Assembly (NCBI GenBank): GCA_017161305.1
Contig: CP031518.1
Location: forward strand, 124,001-188,000
Reading direction: 5' to 3'
From: Treponema ruminis
GTDB lineage: Bacteria > Spirochaetota > Spirochaetia > Treponematales > Treponemataceae
Length of the DNA: 64,000 bases
Position 1 is the stretch's first letter. Every line of letters starts with the position of its first letter. Shown here piece after piece: positions 24,776 through 31,527 of the stretch. Below the pieces are notes generated by a model, which saw only the letters and a list, made by a program, of their open reading frames with translations, was not told where the DNA came from and ran no database searches. Made by a program: the position numbers and the translations under genes.

Positions 24776-25522
24776 CCGCTGCTCCTTAAAGTACCCCTCT
24801 AGAAAATTGCCCTTGATGGCAAAGTCCACGGCCTCGTTGATTGCTTTCTCCGGCTCCATTCTCTTGTCGAGGTTCGCCTTTACCCGGTCAACGAAGACAC
24901 AGTAATGATACAACGACTCGCATTTTTTTTGAAGACTTTCGTTGTGATTTTTATTGATGTTGATTACAGTTGCCGTCCATTCGAACTCTTTGCTCTCATC
25001 TTTGAGCTCAAATAAATCAGAAAGCCTATATTTTACGATATCGTCTTGTTCCTGATGACCGTTGTAGAAGACAACAAACTTCGGCGAAGGGATTTTTATT
25101 CGCGCCCGGCCGAAAATGTCCAGATTCCGTTTGGCGACTTCCTTCTGGTAAAGCTGGGAGAAGTAAATCAGTCCCCTGAGTGGCATATTTGGATTTACCG
25201 TGGACTGCTGCTCGAAGAGGTGCATCTCCGAGTTTATCAGGAAGGACAGATCGTTCTTCATGGTGACGTAGATGACGTCATCAATCGTGGTAATCTCCAA
25301 TGCTGAAATGTCGGTGTAGTTTTTGTCGCTAAGGGCGTTGTAAAGCGAGAGAAGCCAGCGTTTGCTCCGGTCGTCCTTGCCGCTGTAAATCGAGCGGAAG
25401 AGAGTGTCACGAAATGTCCTTTTCGTTGCGTCAATGCCTGGTAGGGTAGCTGATTTTGTTTTTACTGCCTTCTCCTGCATTTTCGTTCGATTCTTCTTGA
25501 TTGCCTTTGTTTTCTTTTTCAT
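24542..25522 (-). CDS. Rpn-family PD-(D/E)XK nuclease, copy 2 (full-length form)
   Basis: A 326-residue Rpn-type nuclease of a different subgroup from copies 1 and 3. A Lys-rich N-terminus precedes the core, where Asp91 (NDLSFLI) and Glu104/Gln106 (LFEQQ) fit the D...E-x-Q pattern. The middle has KFVVFYNGH and the YHYCVFVDRV helix. Near the C-terminus come RAEG, YEDG and YSDG four-residue repeats, then the tail NAKNFLIETD and SLPLEQVLALKNE common to all three copies. I chose ATG 25522 because AAGGAG precedes it by 6 nt; an earlier in-frame ATG lies inside the leader hairpin. The nuclease halves of the three genes are unlike one another, yet the tails and two leaders are alike, which suggests domain exchange. 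Confidence 0.82.
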   Translation of the reverse strand: MKKKTKAIKKNRTKMQEKAVKTKSATLPGIDATKRTFRDTLFRSIYSGKDDRSKRWLLSLYNALSDKNYTDISALEITTIDDVIYVTMKNDLSFLINSEMHLFEQQSTVNPNMPLRGLIYFSQLYQKEVAKRNLDIFGRARIKIPSPKFVVFYNGHQEQDDIVKYRLSDLFELKDESKEFEWTATVININKNHNESLQKKCESLYHYCVFVDRVKANLDKRMEPEKAINEAVDFAIKGNFLEGYFKEQRMNIVGNLLTEFNQEDYDRNRRAEGYEDGYSDGERQNAIANAKNFLIETDLSPQKIAKCCSLPLEQVLALKNEILIMH

Positions 25523-25624
25523 ATGAACTCCTTTTGTATTAATATGTGTAAGCTCTTTTTCCTTACACATATTAATTGCCAAAATTTTTTCGTTTTCGGC
25601 AATGCAATTGGAAAAAAGTCAGAA
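25523..25624 (-). promoter_or_regulatory. rpn2 leader with perfect 15-bp hairpin
   Basis: Perfect arms ATTAATATGTGTAAG (25538-25552) and its complement (25562-25576) with a 9-nt loop lie just before the Shine-Dalgarno. Next comes TTGCC...GGCAA, a second imperfect hairpin, and the CAATTGCATTGCCGAAA block. Nearly all of it recurs at 28308-28407. A candidate -10 (TATAAT, 25639-25644) lies upstream. Confidence 0.7.
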
Positions 25625-25671
25625 TAATGCAAAAAAAAATTATAAAAAGGGGGCAAATTATTCAAAAACAC

Positions 25672-25717
25672 CACAGCCCGCATACACGACAAGCTATCGT
25701 ACATGCGGGCTGTTTTG
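25672..25717. terminator. Terminator after the rpn3 remnant
   Basis: CAGCCCGCAT (25674-25683) pairs with ATGCGGGCTG (25703-25712); T-rich sequence lies on both strands. Confidence 0.7.
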
Positions 25718-25755
25718 TATAAATCGAATATTCGTGTCTGGAAAATTTTCAGTTT

Positions 25756-25908
25756 TTAACTTTCTGTTTTCAATTCGTCTTTGAGGGCAAGCACCTGGTC
25801 AAGTGGCAGGGAACAACCTTGAGCAATTGTTTCTGGTGTTACTCCAAGTTTTAACAGATTCTTCGCATTGGAAATGGAAGCCTGTTGTGCACCTTTTGCA
25901 AGACCTTC
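25756..25908 (-). pseudogene. C-terminal remnant of rpn3 cut off by the IS element
   Basis: Encodes the last 50 residues of the third rpn gene (EGLAKGAQQASISNAKNLL, then LPLDQVLALKDELKTES). Joined to 28306-27473 with one copy of the 3-bp duplication removed, it restores a single frame of 987 bases (328 residues), close to the size of its siblings. It has lost its promoter and start and is unlikely to be expressed except by read-through from the IS. Confidence 0.9.
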
Positions 25909-25911
25909 GGT
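25909..25911. repeat. Target-site duplication, left copy (GGT)
   Basis: GGT adjoins the left IS end; the right copy is at 27473-27475. Removing one copy restores the rpn3 frame. Confidence 0.85.
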
Positions 25912-25973
25912 TGAATTGTACCCCTTGTCAAGGACACATAAGAAGAAGGGATTAAAAAATCCGAAGAAAATTT

Positions 25974-26918
25974 TCAAATATCAGTAGGATTTTCTTTCTT
26001 TAGAGGATAGATACCAGTAGTGAAATATTTGTAGTATTCATCTGGAGAAAGTTTAGCCAACTGCCACTGATAACGTTCTGTGTTGTAATAATCAATCCAG
26101 TCATCAATTATTTTCTTTACATCATCAAAAGTTTTACAGTCAGAAAGATTTATCTCATCTTTCATGTGACCGAAAAAACTTTCTTGAGGAGCGTTATCCC
26201 AACAGTTACCACGTCTGGACATCGACTGCCGTAGCTTTTTATCAATAAGAAGTTGAATAAAACTGCAGCTGGTATAATGGCATCCCTGGTCACTGTGTAT
26301 CAATGTTTCGGTAGTAAGAGAAATACCATGTCTGTCAACAAGAATATTAATGGTTTCAAGAACAAAGTCTACCTCAAGTGAACTGCTCAGTACATACGAA
26401 AGAACTTGCCTTGTGAAAGCATCAATGACGGTTGAAAGATAGCAGTATATTCCGTTATAGGGAATATATGTAATATCCGTCAGAAGTATTTTTCTGGGAC
26501 CGAATTTCGTAAACTCCCGGTTTACAAGATTCGGGGAAACATTGTTTGTTTTTAATGCTTTAGCCATCCTTCTATAAGGATTCGCCTTTCTAATTGGACA
26601 ATACAGGTTGTATTTGTTCATCAGACGGCGTATTTTCTTCAGGTTCATAACAACAGGTGGATTTTGATGTAGTAAATACATATGAATTCCTTTTGCCCCC
26701 TTGTCATATCCCCGATGATTATAGGCTGAAAGTATAATTTCAAAATCTTTTCGGTCTAGTTCCTCCTTCTTTTGTCGTTGCTCTTCTGACATTACCCATT
26801 TGTAATATCCGGATCTCGATACACCGGCAATTTCACATAACATTTTTACGGACAGTTTATTGTTCTTCTGTGATACAACATCATGGATAATCTCAAATTT
26901 ATTTGAAGATGTCTCCAA
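25974..26918 (-). CDS. IS3-family transposase OrfB (DDE integrase domain)
   Basis: A 314-residue OrfB with an HTH_21 segment (LCEIAGVSRSGYYKWV), then a retroviral-type integrase core: first Asp in ILLTDITYIPY, second Asp in LIHSDQGCHYTS, and Glu in NAPQESFFGHMKDE, giving a full D,D(35)E set. The C-terminal YNTERYQWQLAKLSPDEY is typical of the IS150 group. It has only a TTG at its head (26918) and no ribosome site, in keeping with expression as an OrfAB fusion by -1 frameshifting. Confidence 0.93.
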   Translation of the reverse strand: METSSNKFEIIHDVVSQKNNKLSVKMLCEIAGVSRSGYYKWVMSEEQRQKKEELDRKDFEIILSAYNHRGYDKGAKGIHMYLLHQNPPVVMNLKKIRRLMNKYNLYCPIRKANPYRRMAKALKTNNVSPNLVNREFTKFGPRKILLTDITYIPYNGIYCYLSTVIDAFTRQVLSYVLSSSLEVDFVLETINILVDRHGISLTTETLIHSDQGCHYTSCSFIQLLIDKKLRQSMSRRGNCWDNAPQESFFGHMKDEINLSDCKTFDDVKKIIDDWIDYYNTERYQWQLAKLSPDEYYKYFTTGIYPLKKENPTDI

Positions 26919-26920
26919 AA

Positions 26921-27334
26921 TTATTGCTTCTTTTTTGAGTTGTCCGCTGTAATAATTTTTTTTAAAAATTCAACTTCCTGACGTAGGTACAACAGTTCAG
27001 CTTGCATCTGTGAAATTGTTTGGGGAGAATTATCTGTTTCCGGCTTTTTTATACCAGTACGGTAATTATGGTTTTCACCTTCTGTAAAACCAGTGCCTGA
27101 CAATGCCTGATTTTTTATTTTTTGAACAATGCAGTCTATTTGTTTCTGGGTAAATAAATCTAAATCATAACCAAGGTCTTTTATGATTTTTCTTGGTGCA
27201 ATTCCGGCCTGATATCGTATCCAGAATTCTTCTTTGAACTTAATTGTAGGATAAAATTTACAATTTGAAACTTTTAGCGTATATTGATTTGATTCAAGTT
27301 TCTTTTTTTCTTCTGCGGTGAATTTCCTTTGCAT
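26921..27334 (-). CDS. IS3-family OrfA (HTH and leucine zipper)
   Basis: A 137-residue OrfA. An N-terminal helix-turn-helix region (about 25-60, EEFWIRYQAGIAPRKIIKDLG) is followed by a linker and a leucine-zipper helix (MQAELLYLRQEVEFLKKI) that pairs with OrfAB. GGAGGTG lies 5 nt before ATG, and TATAAT is near 27356, inside the IS. The last codons TCA AAA AAG AAG CAA TAA contain the slippery site that leads into orfB. Confidence 0.9.
   Translation of the reverse strand: MQRKFTAEEKKKLESNQYTLKVSNCKFYPTIKFKEEFWIRYQAGIAPRKIIKDLGYDLDLFTQKQIDCIVQKIKNQALSGTGFTEGENHNYRTGIKKPETDNSPQTISQMQAELLYLRQEVEFLKKIITADNSKKKQ
26930..26936 (-). other. -1 ribosomal frameshift site (A AAA AAG)
   Basis: A heptamer six bases before the orfA stop, in the correct phase. 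Slippage by one base continues as E-A-I-I-L-E-T-S-S into orfB with no stop. Confidence 0.85.
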
Positions 27335-27469
27335 CGCAGCACCTCCAGTGTAGATACATTATATCTTCTGGATTTTCTAAGTGTCTACTATTTGGGATTT
27401 TCCCTTTTATTTTAGTGTCTACTTTTATGGATCCCTTCTTCTAAATGTGTCTACCATTTGGGGTATATT

Positions 27470-28306
27470 TTAGGTAAGTCCTTTAGCACGTCCTTCGGCC
27501 ATTCCCTGTGCCATTCCTTGAGCCATTCCTCTTTCGACGGCTTTCCGTTCCTTTTCCAGAAAGTTCAGCCTTTGCGTGTTATAGTCGCAGATTGCCGTAT
27601 GAATGGAATTTTCGATAGCCCAGTTGATTTCATCCTGACTTACAGTTAGAAGTGATGATTTTGCATGCATAAGGCCTTCCTCGCTCTTTATGAGGCTTTC
27701 GATGTAGTCTTTCTTGCGCTCGTCACTGGCATAAGAAAGAAAGAGTCCCCATTTTTCAAGCTTTGTAAGTTTTTCGGGCGGTGTGCCGATGAGCTTGTGG
27801 ATTTTTATCAGGTCGAAGAAAATGACATTCAGTTTGCCAGCAAGCTTTTTACCGTCCGTCCTTCTCATATTGTACCACTCAAGTGGCGGAAAGTCATCAT
27901 CGCTGAAATGAAAATTCAGCACGGAAATCTGATAGGCCGGGGGCGTCTTCCAGTTGTCGCCCTTGCGGTTGGATGAACTTAAAAGTCGTGCTGCCTGAAT
28001 CTCTGCGCGTGCGGCGTAGTCGTATTCCCTGTTTCTGCACTGAATTTCAAGGTCAATCCGCTCCCCATCATCAAATTTCACGCTGACATCAAAACTCATC
28101 TGGTTTTGGTCTTTAACTTCTGATGCTGGCTCGTTAGGCATGAGTTCAAGGTCAACAATATTCCGGTTCAGAATTGTGGAGATAAAGTCTTTCAGGGCCT
28201 TGTTGGAATCTTCCGTGTCGGCGGCAAACATTGCCTTAAACGAACTGTCGCATTTTGGATCGAGCAGGGCGGTCGGCGAAGGACGAAGTGTAGTTGTATT
28301 TTTCAT
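27470..28306 (-). pseudogene. Rpn-family nuclease, copy 3, truncated by IS insertion
   Basis: The first 278 residues of a third Rpn-type gene. The core has Asp73 (MSFDVSV) and Glu87/Gln89 (IDLEIQ), at the same positions as copy 1, and the RAEIQAARL helix. Near the break are four-residue repeats MAQG MAQG MAEG RAKG, continued as LTEG LAKG in the detached piece. The IS end adds a stop right after the duplication, so a nuclease-bearing protein without the C-terminal tail could still be made; AAAGGAG before ATG 28306 is intact. An in-frame ATG at 27670 with GAGGA 7 nt upstream is a possible internal start. If the tail is the antitoxin part, loss of it should be harmful unless the nuclease is also weakened or sibling tails substitute. 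Confidence 0.88.
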
Positions 28307-28623
28307 GCGAACTCCTTTGAATTAATATGTGTAAGCTCTTTTTTCTTACACATATTAATTGCCAAAATTTTTGCAATTTCGGCAATGCAATTGGAAAAAA
28401 GTCAGAAAATTCCAAAAAAAATTGCGCTTTCTAAAATTTTGTGGGAATTTCTTAGTCTTTGATGGGCTTTTCTTCATCTTGATTAAATCCCTTTTCTCTT
28501 GTTTTTTCCTTCTTTTTTCATTATATTATTTAGTGATAAAGGAATAACCAGTTGATTTATCCAACTTGCGGACTGGGGGCTTGCCCGTATGGGCGGCTGA
28601 ATCTTGCTAAATAGGAGACGTCT
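28307..28623. promoter_or_regulatory. 317-bp gap: rpn3 leader and metK promoter/leader
   Basis: The left part (28308-28407) is the rpn3 leader: perfect 15-bp hairpin arms at 28321-28335 and 28345-28359, the TTGCC/GGCAA hairpin and the CAATTGCATTGCCGAAA block, as in rpn2. Then follows an AT-rich spacer, then the metK promoter (TTGTTT 28499-28504, 17 bp, TATATT 28522-28527) and a structured leader. No gene is seen in it. Confidence 0.7.
28534..28623 (+). promoter_or_regulatory. Structured metK 5' leader, possible switch
   Basis: About 90 nt from the likely transcription start. GCCC (28583-28586) can pair with GGGC upstream (28577-28580) or downstream (28591-28594), and CCAGT / ACTGG competes with GTTG / CAAC. 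The AGGAG ribosome site follows. Placement before metK suggests SAM-linked control, but I cannot match it to a known riboswitch class. Confidence 0.35.
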
Positions 28624-29805
28624 ATGTCTATCTTATCTAACAATCACTATCTTTTTACATCAGAATCTGTAAGCGAAGGCCATCCTGACAAACTCTGTGA
28701 TCAGGTTTCTGACGCTATTCTTGACGCATGTCTTGAAGTCGATCCTTCTTCACACGTTGCTTGCGAAACTTATGCTACGACCGGCATGGTTTTAGTCGGC
28801 GGTGAAATCACAACTCACGCAGACGTTGATTTCCAGAAAGTCGTTCGCCAGGTAGTTCGTGACATCGGTTATACTGACGAGGATTTCGGTATTTCTGCTG
28901 ATTCAATGGCTGTTTTGAACACAATTCACAATCAGTCACCTGACATCAATCAGGGTGTCGTTGGAACTGGCCTCAAAGAGTACGAAGGTCAGCAGGGTGC
29001 TGGCGACCAGGGAATCATGTTCGGCTTTGCAACAAATGAAACTCCTGAGTACATGCCGGCAACTTTGGTCTACGCACACAAAATCTTGAAGAGAGCCGCT
29101 GAGCTCCGCAAGAACGGAACAATCGCATGGCTCCGTCCGGATTCAAAATCTCAGGTTACAATCGAATACGACGAAAACCACAAGCCTGTCCGAATCGATG
29201 CAGTTGTCGTAAGCCACCAGCACAATCCTGAAGTTGATTACGACACAATCAAAAACACTATCATCGAGCAGATTATTAAGCCTGTTCTTGAGCCTACAGG
29301 TTTGCTCGACAGCGAGACAAAATACTACATCAACCCGACAGGCCGCTTCGTAGTCGGTGGTCCTCACGGAGATGCTGGTTTGACTGGCCGCAAAATCATC
29401 GTTGATACATACGGTGGTGCAGGTCGTCACGGTGGCGGTGCTTTCTCTGGAAAAGACCCTTCAAAGGTTGACCGCTCGGCTGCTTACATGGCACGCTACA
29501 TCGCTAAGAACATCGTTGCGGCTGGCCTTGCAGAAAGGGCAGAAATCCAGCTTTCTTACGCAATCGGTGTTCCGCACCCGGTTTCAATAATGGTTGAGAC
29601 TTTCGGCACAGAAAAGGTCGAGAATGCAAAAATCGTTGAGGCTGTAAAGAAAGTATTCGACTGCACACCTGCCGGAATCGAAAAGACTCTGGACTTGCGC
29701 CGCCCGATTTATCGTGCAACAAGTACATACGGTCACTTCGGCCGCGACGGCTTCTCTTGGGAAAAGACTGACAAAGTTGAAGAGCTCAAGGCTGCTGTAA
29801 AATAA
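28624..29805 (+). CDS. metK: S-adenosylmethionine synthetase
   Basis: Makes S-adenosylmethionine from methionine and ATP in the cytoplasm. The 393-residue product is full length and shows the family signatures: [21 protein letters not shown] at the N-terminus (ATP and Mg sites), [12 protein letters not shown] near 120-131, and [22 protein letters not shown] near 275-297. AGGAG lies 7 nt before ATG. Codon use is rich in favoured codons, as expected for a well-expressed enzyme. A simple terminator follows, so it is transcribed alone. The leader is discussed separately. Confidence 0.98.
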   Translation: MSILSNNHYLFTSESVSEGHPDKLCDQVSDAILDACLEVDPSSHVACETYATTGMVLVGGEITTHADVDFQKVVRQVVRDIGYTDEDFGISADSMAVLNTIHNQSPDINQGVVGTGLKEYEGQQGAGDQGIMFGFATNETPEYMPATLVYAHKILKRAAELRKNGTIAWLRPDSKSQVTIEYDENHKPVRIDAVVVSHQHNPEVDYDTIKNTIIEQIIKPVLEPTGLLDSETKYYINPTGRFVVGGPHGDAGLTGRKIIVDTYGGAGRHGGGAFSGKDPSKVDRSAAYMARYIAKNIVAAGLAERAEIQLSYAIGVPHPVSIMVETFGTEKVENAKIVEAVKKVFDCTPAGIEKTLDLRRPIYRATSTYGHFGRDGFSWEKTDKVEELKAAVK

Positions 29806-29814
29806 GTTGATTTG

Positions 29815-29846
29815 AACCTCGTCGTTATGGCGAGGTTTTTTATTTT
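29815..29846 (+). terminator. metK terminator
   Basis: AACCTCG / CGAGGTT stem with a 9-nt loop and a T-run. Confidence 0.85.
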
Positions 29847-29876
29847 TCCTACCTGTGCTAAAATGTTCTATAATAT

Positions 29877-30515
29877 ATGTCCAATCTTCTTTCACGCGAA
29901 CAGATTATTGAAGTTTTTTCTCGGTTTAAGGCTCAGAACGAAAATCCCAAGTCGGAACTTGAGTGGACTTCGCCTTTTACGCTTTTGGTGTCGGTGGTTT
30001 TGAGTGCTCAGGCTACTGATAAGAGCGTGAACATTGCGACTCGTGAACTTTACAAGGTGGCTGACACTCCGCAGAAAATCCTTGATTTGGGGGAGGATGG
30101 GCTGATTCCCTACATAAAGTCAATCGGGCTTTACAAGTCTAAGGCTAAGCATGTGATTGGTCTCTGCCAGAAACTGATTTCTGATTTTGGAGGCCAGGTT
30201 CCGCGGAGCCGCGAAGATTTGATGAGTCTTCCGGGTGTCGGGCGAAAAACTGCCAACGTTGTGCTGAATGTGGTTTGGGGTGAGCACACGATGCCGGTGG
30301 ACACGCATCTGCTTAGAATCGCGCCGAAAATCGGGCTTGCGGAGGGCGACACTCCGGAAAAGGTGGAAAAATCCCTCTTGGAGCGGGTTCCGGACGAGTT
30401 CATGGAGCACGCCCACCACTGGCTGATTTTACACGGCCGCTATGTCTGCACGGCTCGCAGCCCAAAGTGCGGAATTTGCATAATTTCCGACATTTGCTTG
30501 AACCGCGAATTGTGA
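29877..30515 (+). CDS. nth: Endonuclease III
   Basis: A DNA glycosylase/AP lyase for oxidized pyrimidines in base-excision repair. The 212-residue product has the helix-hairpin-helix LPGVGRKTANVVL with catalytic Lys124, the catalytic Asp142 in MPVDTHLLR, and the 4Fe-4S loop C-x6-C-x2-C-x5-C at Cys191, 198, 201 and 207. There is no Shine-Dalgarno. An extended -10, TGCTAAAAT (29856-29864), would place the transcript start about 6 nt before ATG, a near-leaderless arrangement. Ends before a family-B repeat. Confidence 0.96.
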   Translation: MSNLLSREQIIEVFSRFKAQNENPKSELEWTSPFTLLVSVVLSAQATDKSVNIATRELYKVADTPQKILDLGEDGLIPYIKSIGLYKSKAKHVIGLCQKLISDFGGQVPRSREDLMSLPGVGRKTANVVLNVVWGEHTMPVDTHLLRIAPKIGLAEGDTPEKVEKSLLERVPDEFMEHAHHWLILHGRYVCTARSPKCGICIISDICLNREL

Positions 30516-30531
30516 TAGAATATTGGGGATT

Positions 30532-30604
30532 TTAAGGGGCGTGCCCCTTAGGTGAAGGGGTAGCGACCAACGAAGTGGGCGCGCAGGGGAAGGCTTTCCC
30601 CTCC
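30532..30604. repeat. REP-like intergenic repeat, family B (inverted copy)
   Basis: The 26 bp at 30557-30582 are the exact reverse complement of 8255-8280, with the adjoining GGGGAAGGCTTTCCCC hairpin also kept; the outer AAGGGGCGTGCCCCTT hairpin differs. Confidence 0.7.
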
Positions 30605-30618
30605 CATAAGGAGATTTT

Positions 30619-31527
30619 ATGAACGATGTAGCAGAAGGCGCAATGAACGTTGCCAATGAAACCGTCAATCAGATGCAGAATTTCTTTCACGTCAATGAAA
30701 TCGTAAATTATGTGAAGGAGCCTGCCCACATTATAAAATTTGCAACAGGCTTGATTTCCCTTTTGATTTTCTGGGGCATTTACCGCTTGATTCGTGCTTT
30801 TGTTACTCGAGGGGTTTCAAAAAGACTTGAATCTTCTGCCGTCAAAACGGTTTCAAAATTCCTCAGCTATTCTTTTTATATTCTTATTGTGCTCTATGTC
30901 CTGGGCCTCTTCGGAATCAACCTTAGCGCAATCTGGGGAGCCATGGGTATCGCCGGTGTTGCAATCGGCTTTGCAGCCCAGACAACCGTAAGCAACTTGA
31001 TTTCGGGCGTTTTTATCCTCACCGAAAAAACCATGAAAATCGGAGACTTTATCGAAGTTGACGGAATTTCGGGCACGGTTGATAAGGTCAGCCTGCTTTC
31101 AATCTGGATTCACACTCCGGACAATCAGTTTATCCGCATCCCAAGCTCGGCAATCATCAACACCAAGCTCAAAAATTATTCCACTTACGATTACCGCCGC
31201 TATGTTTTTGACGTGAGCGTTGACTATTCAACTGATTTGGACAAGGCCGTCGAAGTTCTCAAAAGCGTTCCTGAAAAATGTGAATTCGTTATAAAGAACA
31301 ATCCTGACTACGACTCAAAGGTCCTTCTTACCGATTGCCGCGATTCTGGAATCGGAATGAACCTTATCGTCTGGTGCGAGCGTCCGAATTTCTTCGATCT
31401 CAAAACCGAAGTATGCAGGAACGTGGTCAAAGCCTTCAACGAAAACGGCATCAACATTCCGTTCAACCGCGTGGATGTTTCTGTTCTCACGGACAAAACC
31501 GTTCCGTCACTTTCTTTTAAAGCATAG
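30619..31527 (+). CDS. Small-conductance mechanosensitive channel (MscS family)
   Basis: An inner-membrane tension-gated channel that protects against hypo-osmotic shock. The 302-residue product has three membrane helices (about 35-58, 75-98, 100-130); the pore helix contains the family's Gly/Ala pattern (GAMGIAGVAIGFAAQTTVSNLISG), followed by the beta domain (IGDFIEVDGISGTVDKVSLLSI, IPSSAIINTKLKNYS) and the C-terminal alpha/beta cage. AAGGAG lies 6 nt before ATG. Its stop overlaps the MATE start (TAGTG), so the two are translationally coupled. Confidence 0.94.
   Translation: MNDVAEGAMNVANETVNQMQNFFHVNEIVNYVKEPAHIIKFATGLISLLIFWGIYRLIRAFVTRGVSKRLESSAVKTVSKFLSYSFYILIVLYVLGLFGINLSAIWGAMGIAGVAIGFAAQTTVSNLISGVFILTEKTMKIGDFIEVDGISGTVDKVSLLSIWIHTPDNQFIRIPSSAIINTKLKNYSTYDYRRYVFDVSVDYSTDLDKAVEVLKSVPEKCEFVIKNNPDYDSKVLLTDCRDSGIGMNLIVWCERPNFFDLKTEVCRNVVKAFNENGINIPFNRVDVSVLTDKTVPSLSFKA

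Larger units (their letters stand above)
25912..27472 (-). mobile_element. IS3-family insertion sequence (IS150 type), 1561 bp
   Basis: A complete element. Imperfect terminal inverted repeats of about 41 bp align as TGAATTGTACCCC... and TAAAATATACCCC..., then GACACAT and AGAAGAAGGGAT on both ends (25932-25952 and 27431-27451). A 3-bp duplication (GGT) flanks it. It carries orfA and orfB, joined by a -1 frameshift site, and has its own promoter and ribosome site for orfA. Three spaced copies of a TGTCTAC motif lie near the orfA-side end. It interrupts rpn3, and its end supplies the stop codon of the truncated gene. All parts look intact, so it may still be active. Confidence 0.93.

Noticed and set aside
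24542-28306. Treating the rpn genes as active transposases, as their common database label suggests
   Set aside because: No terminal repeats or target duplications flank them; the nuclease motif with a variable repeat and conserved tail fits Rpn toxins better.
28534-28623. Known SAM riboswitch (SAM-I, II or III) before metK
   Set aside because: I could not match the conserved cores of these classes; listed only as an unclassified structured leader.
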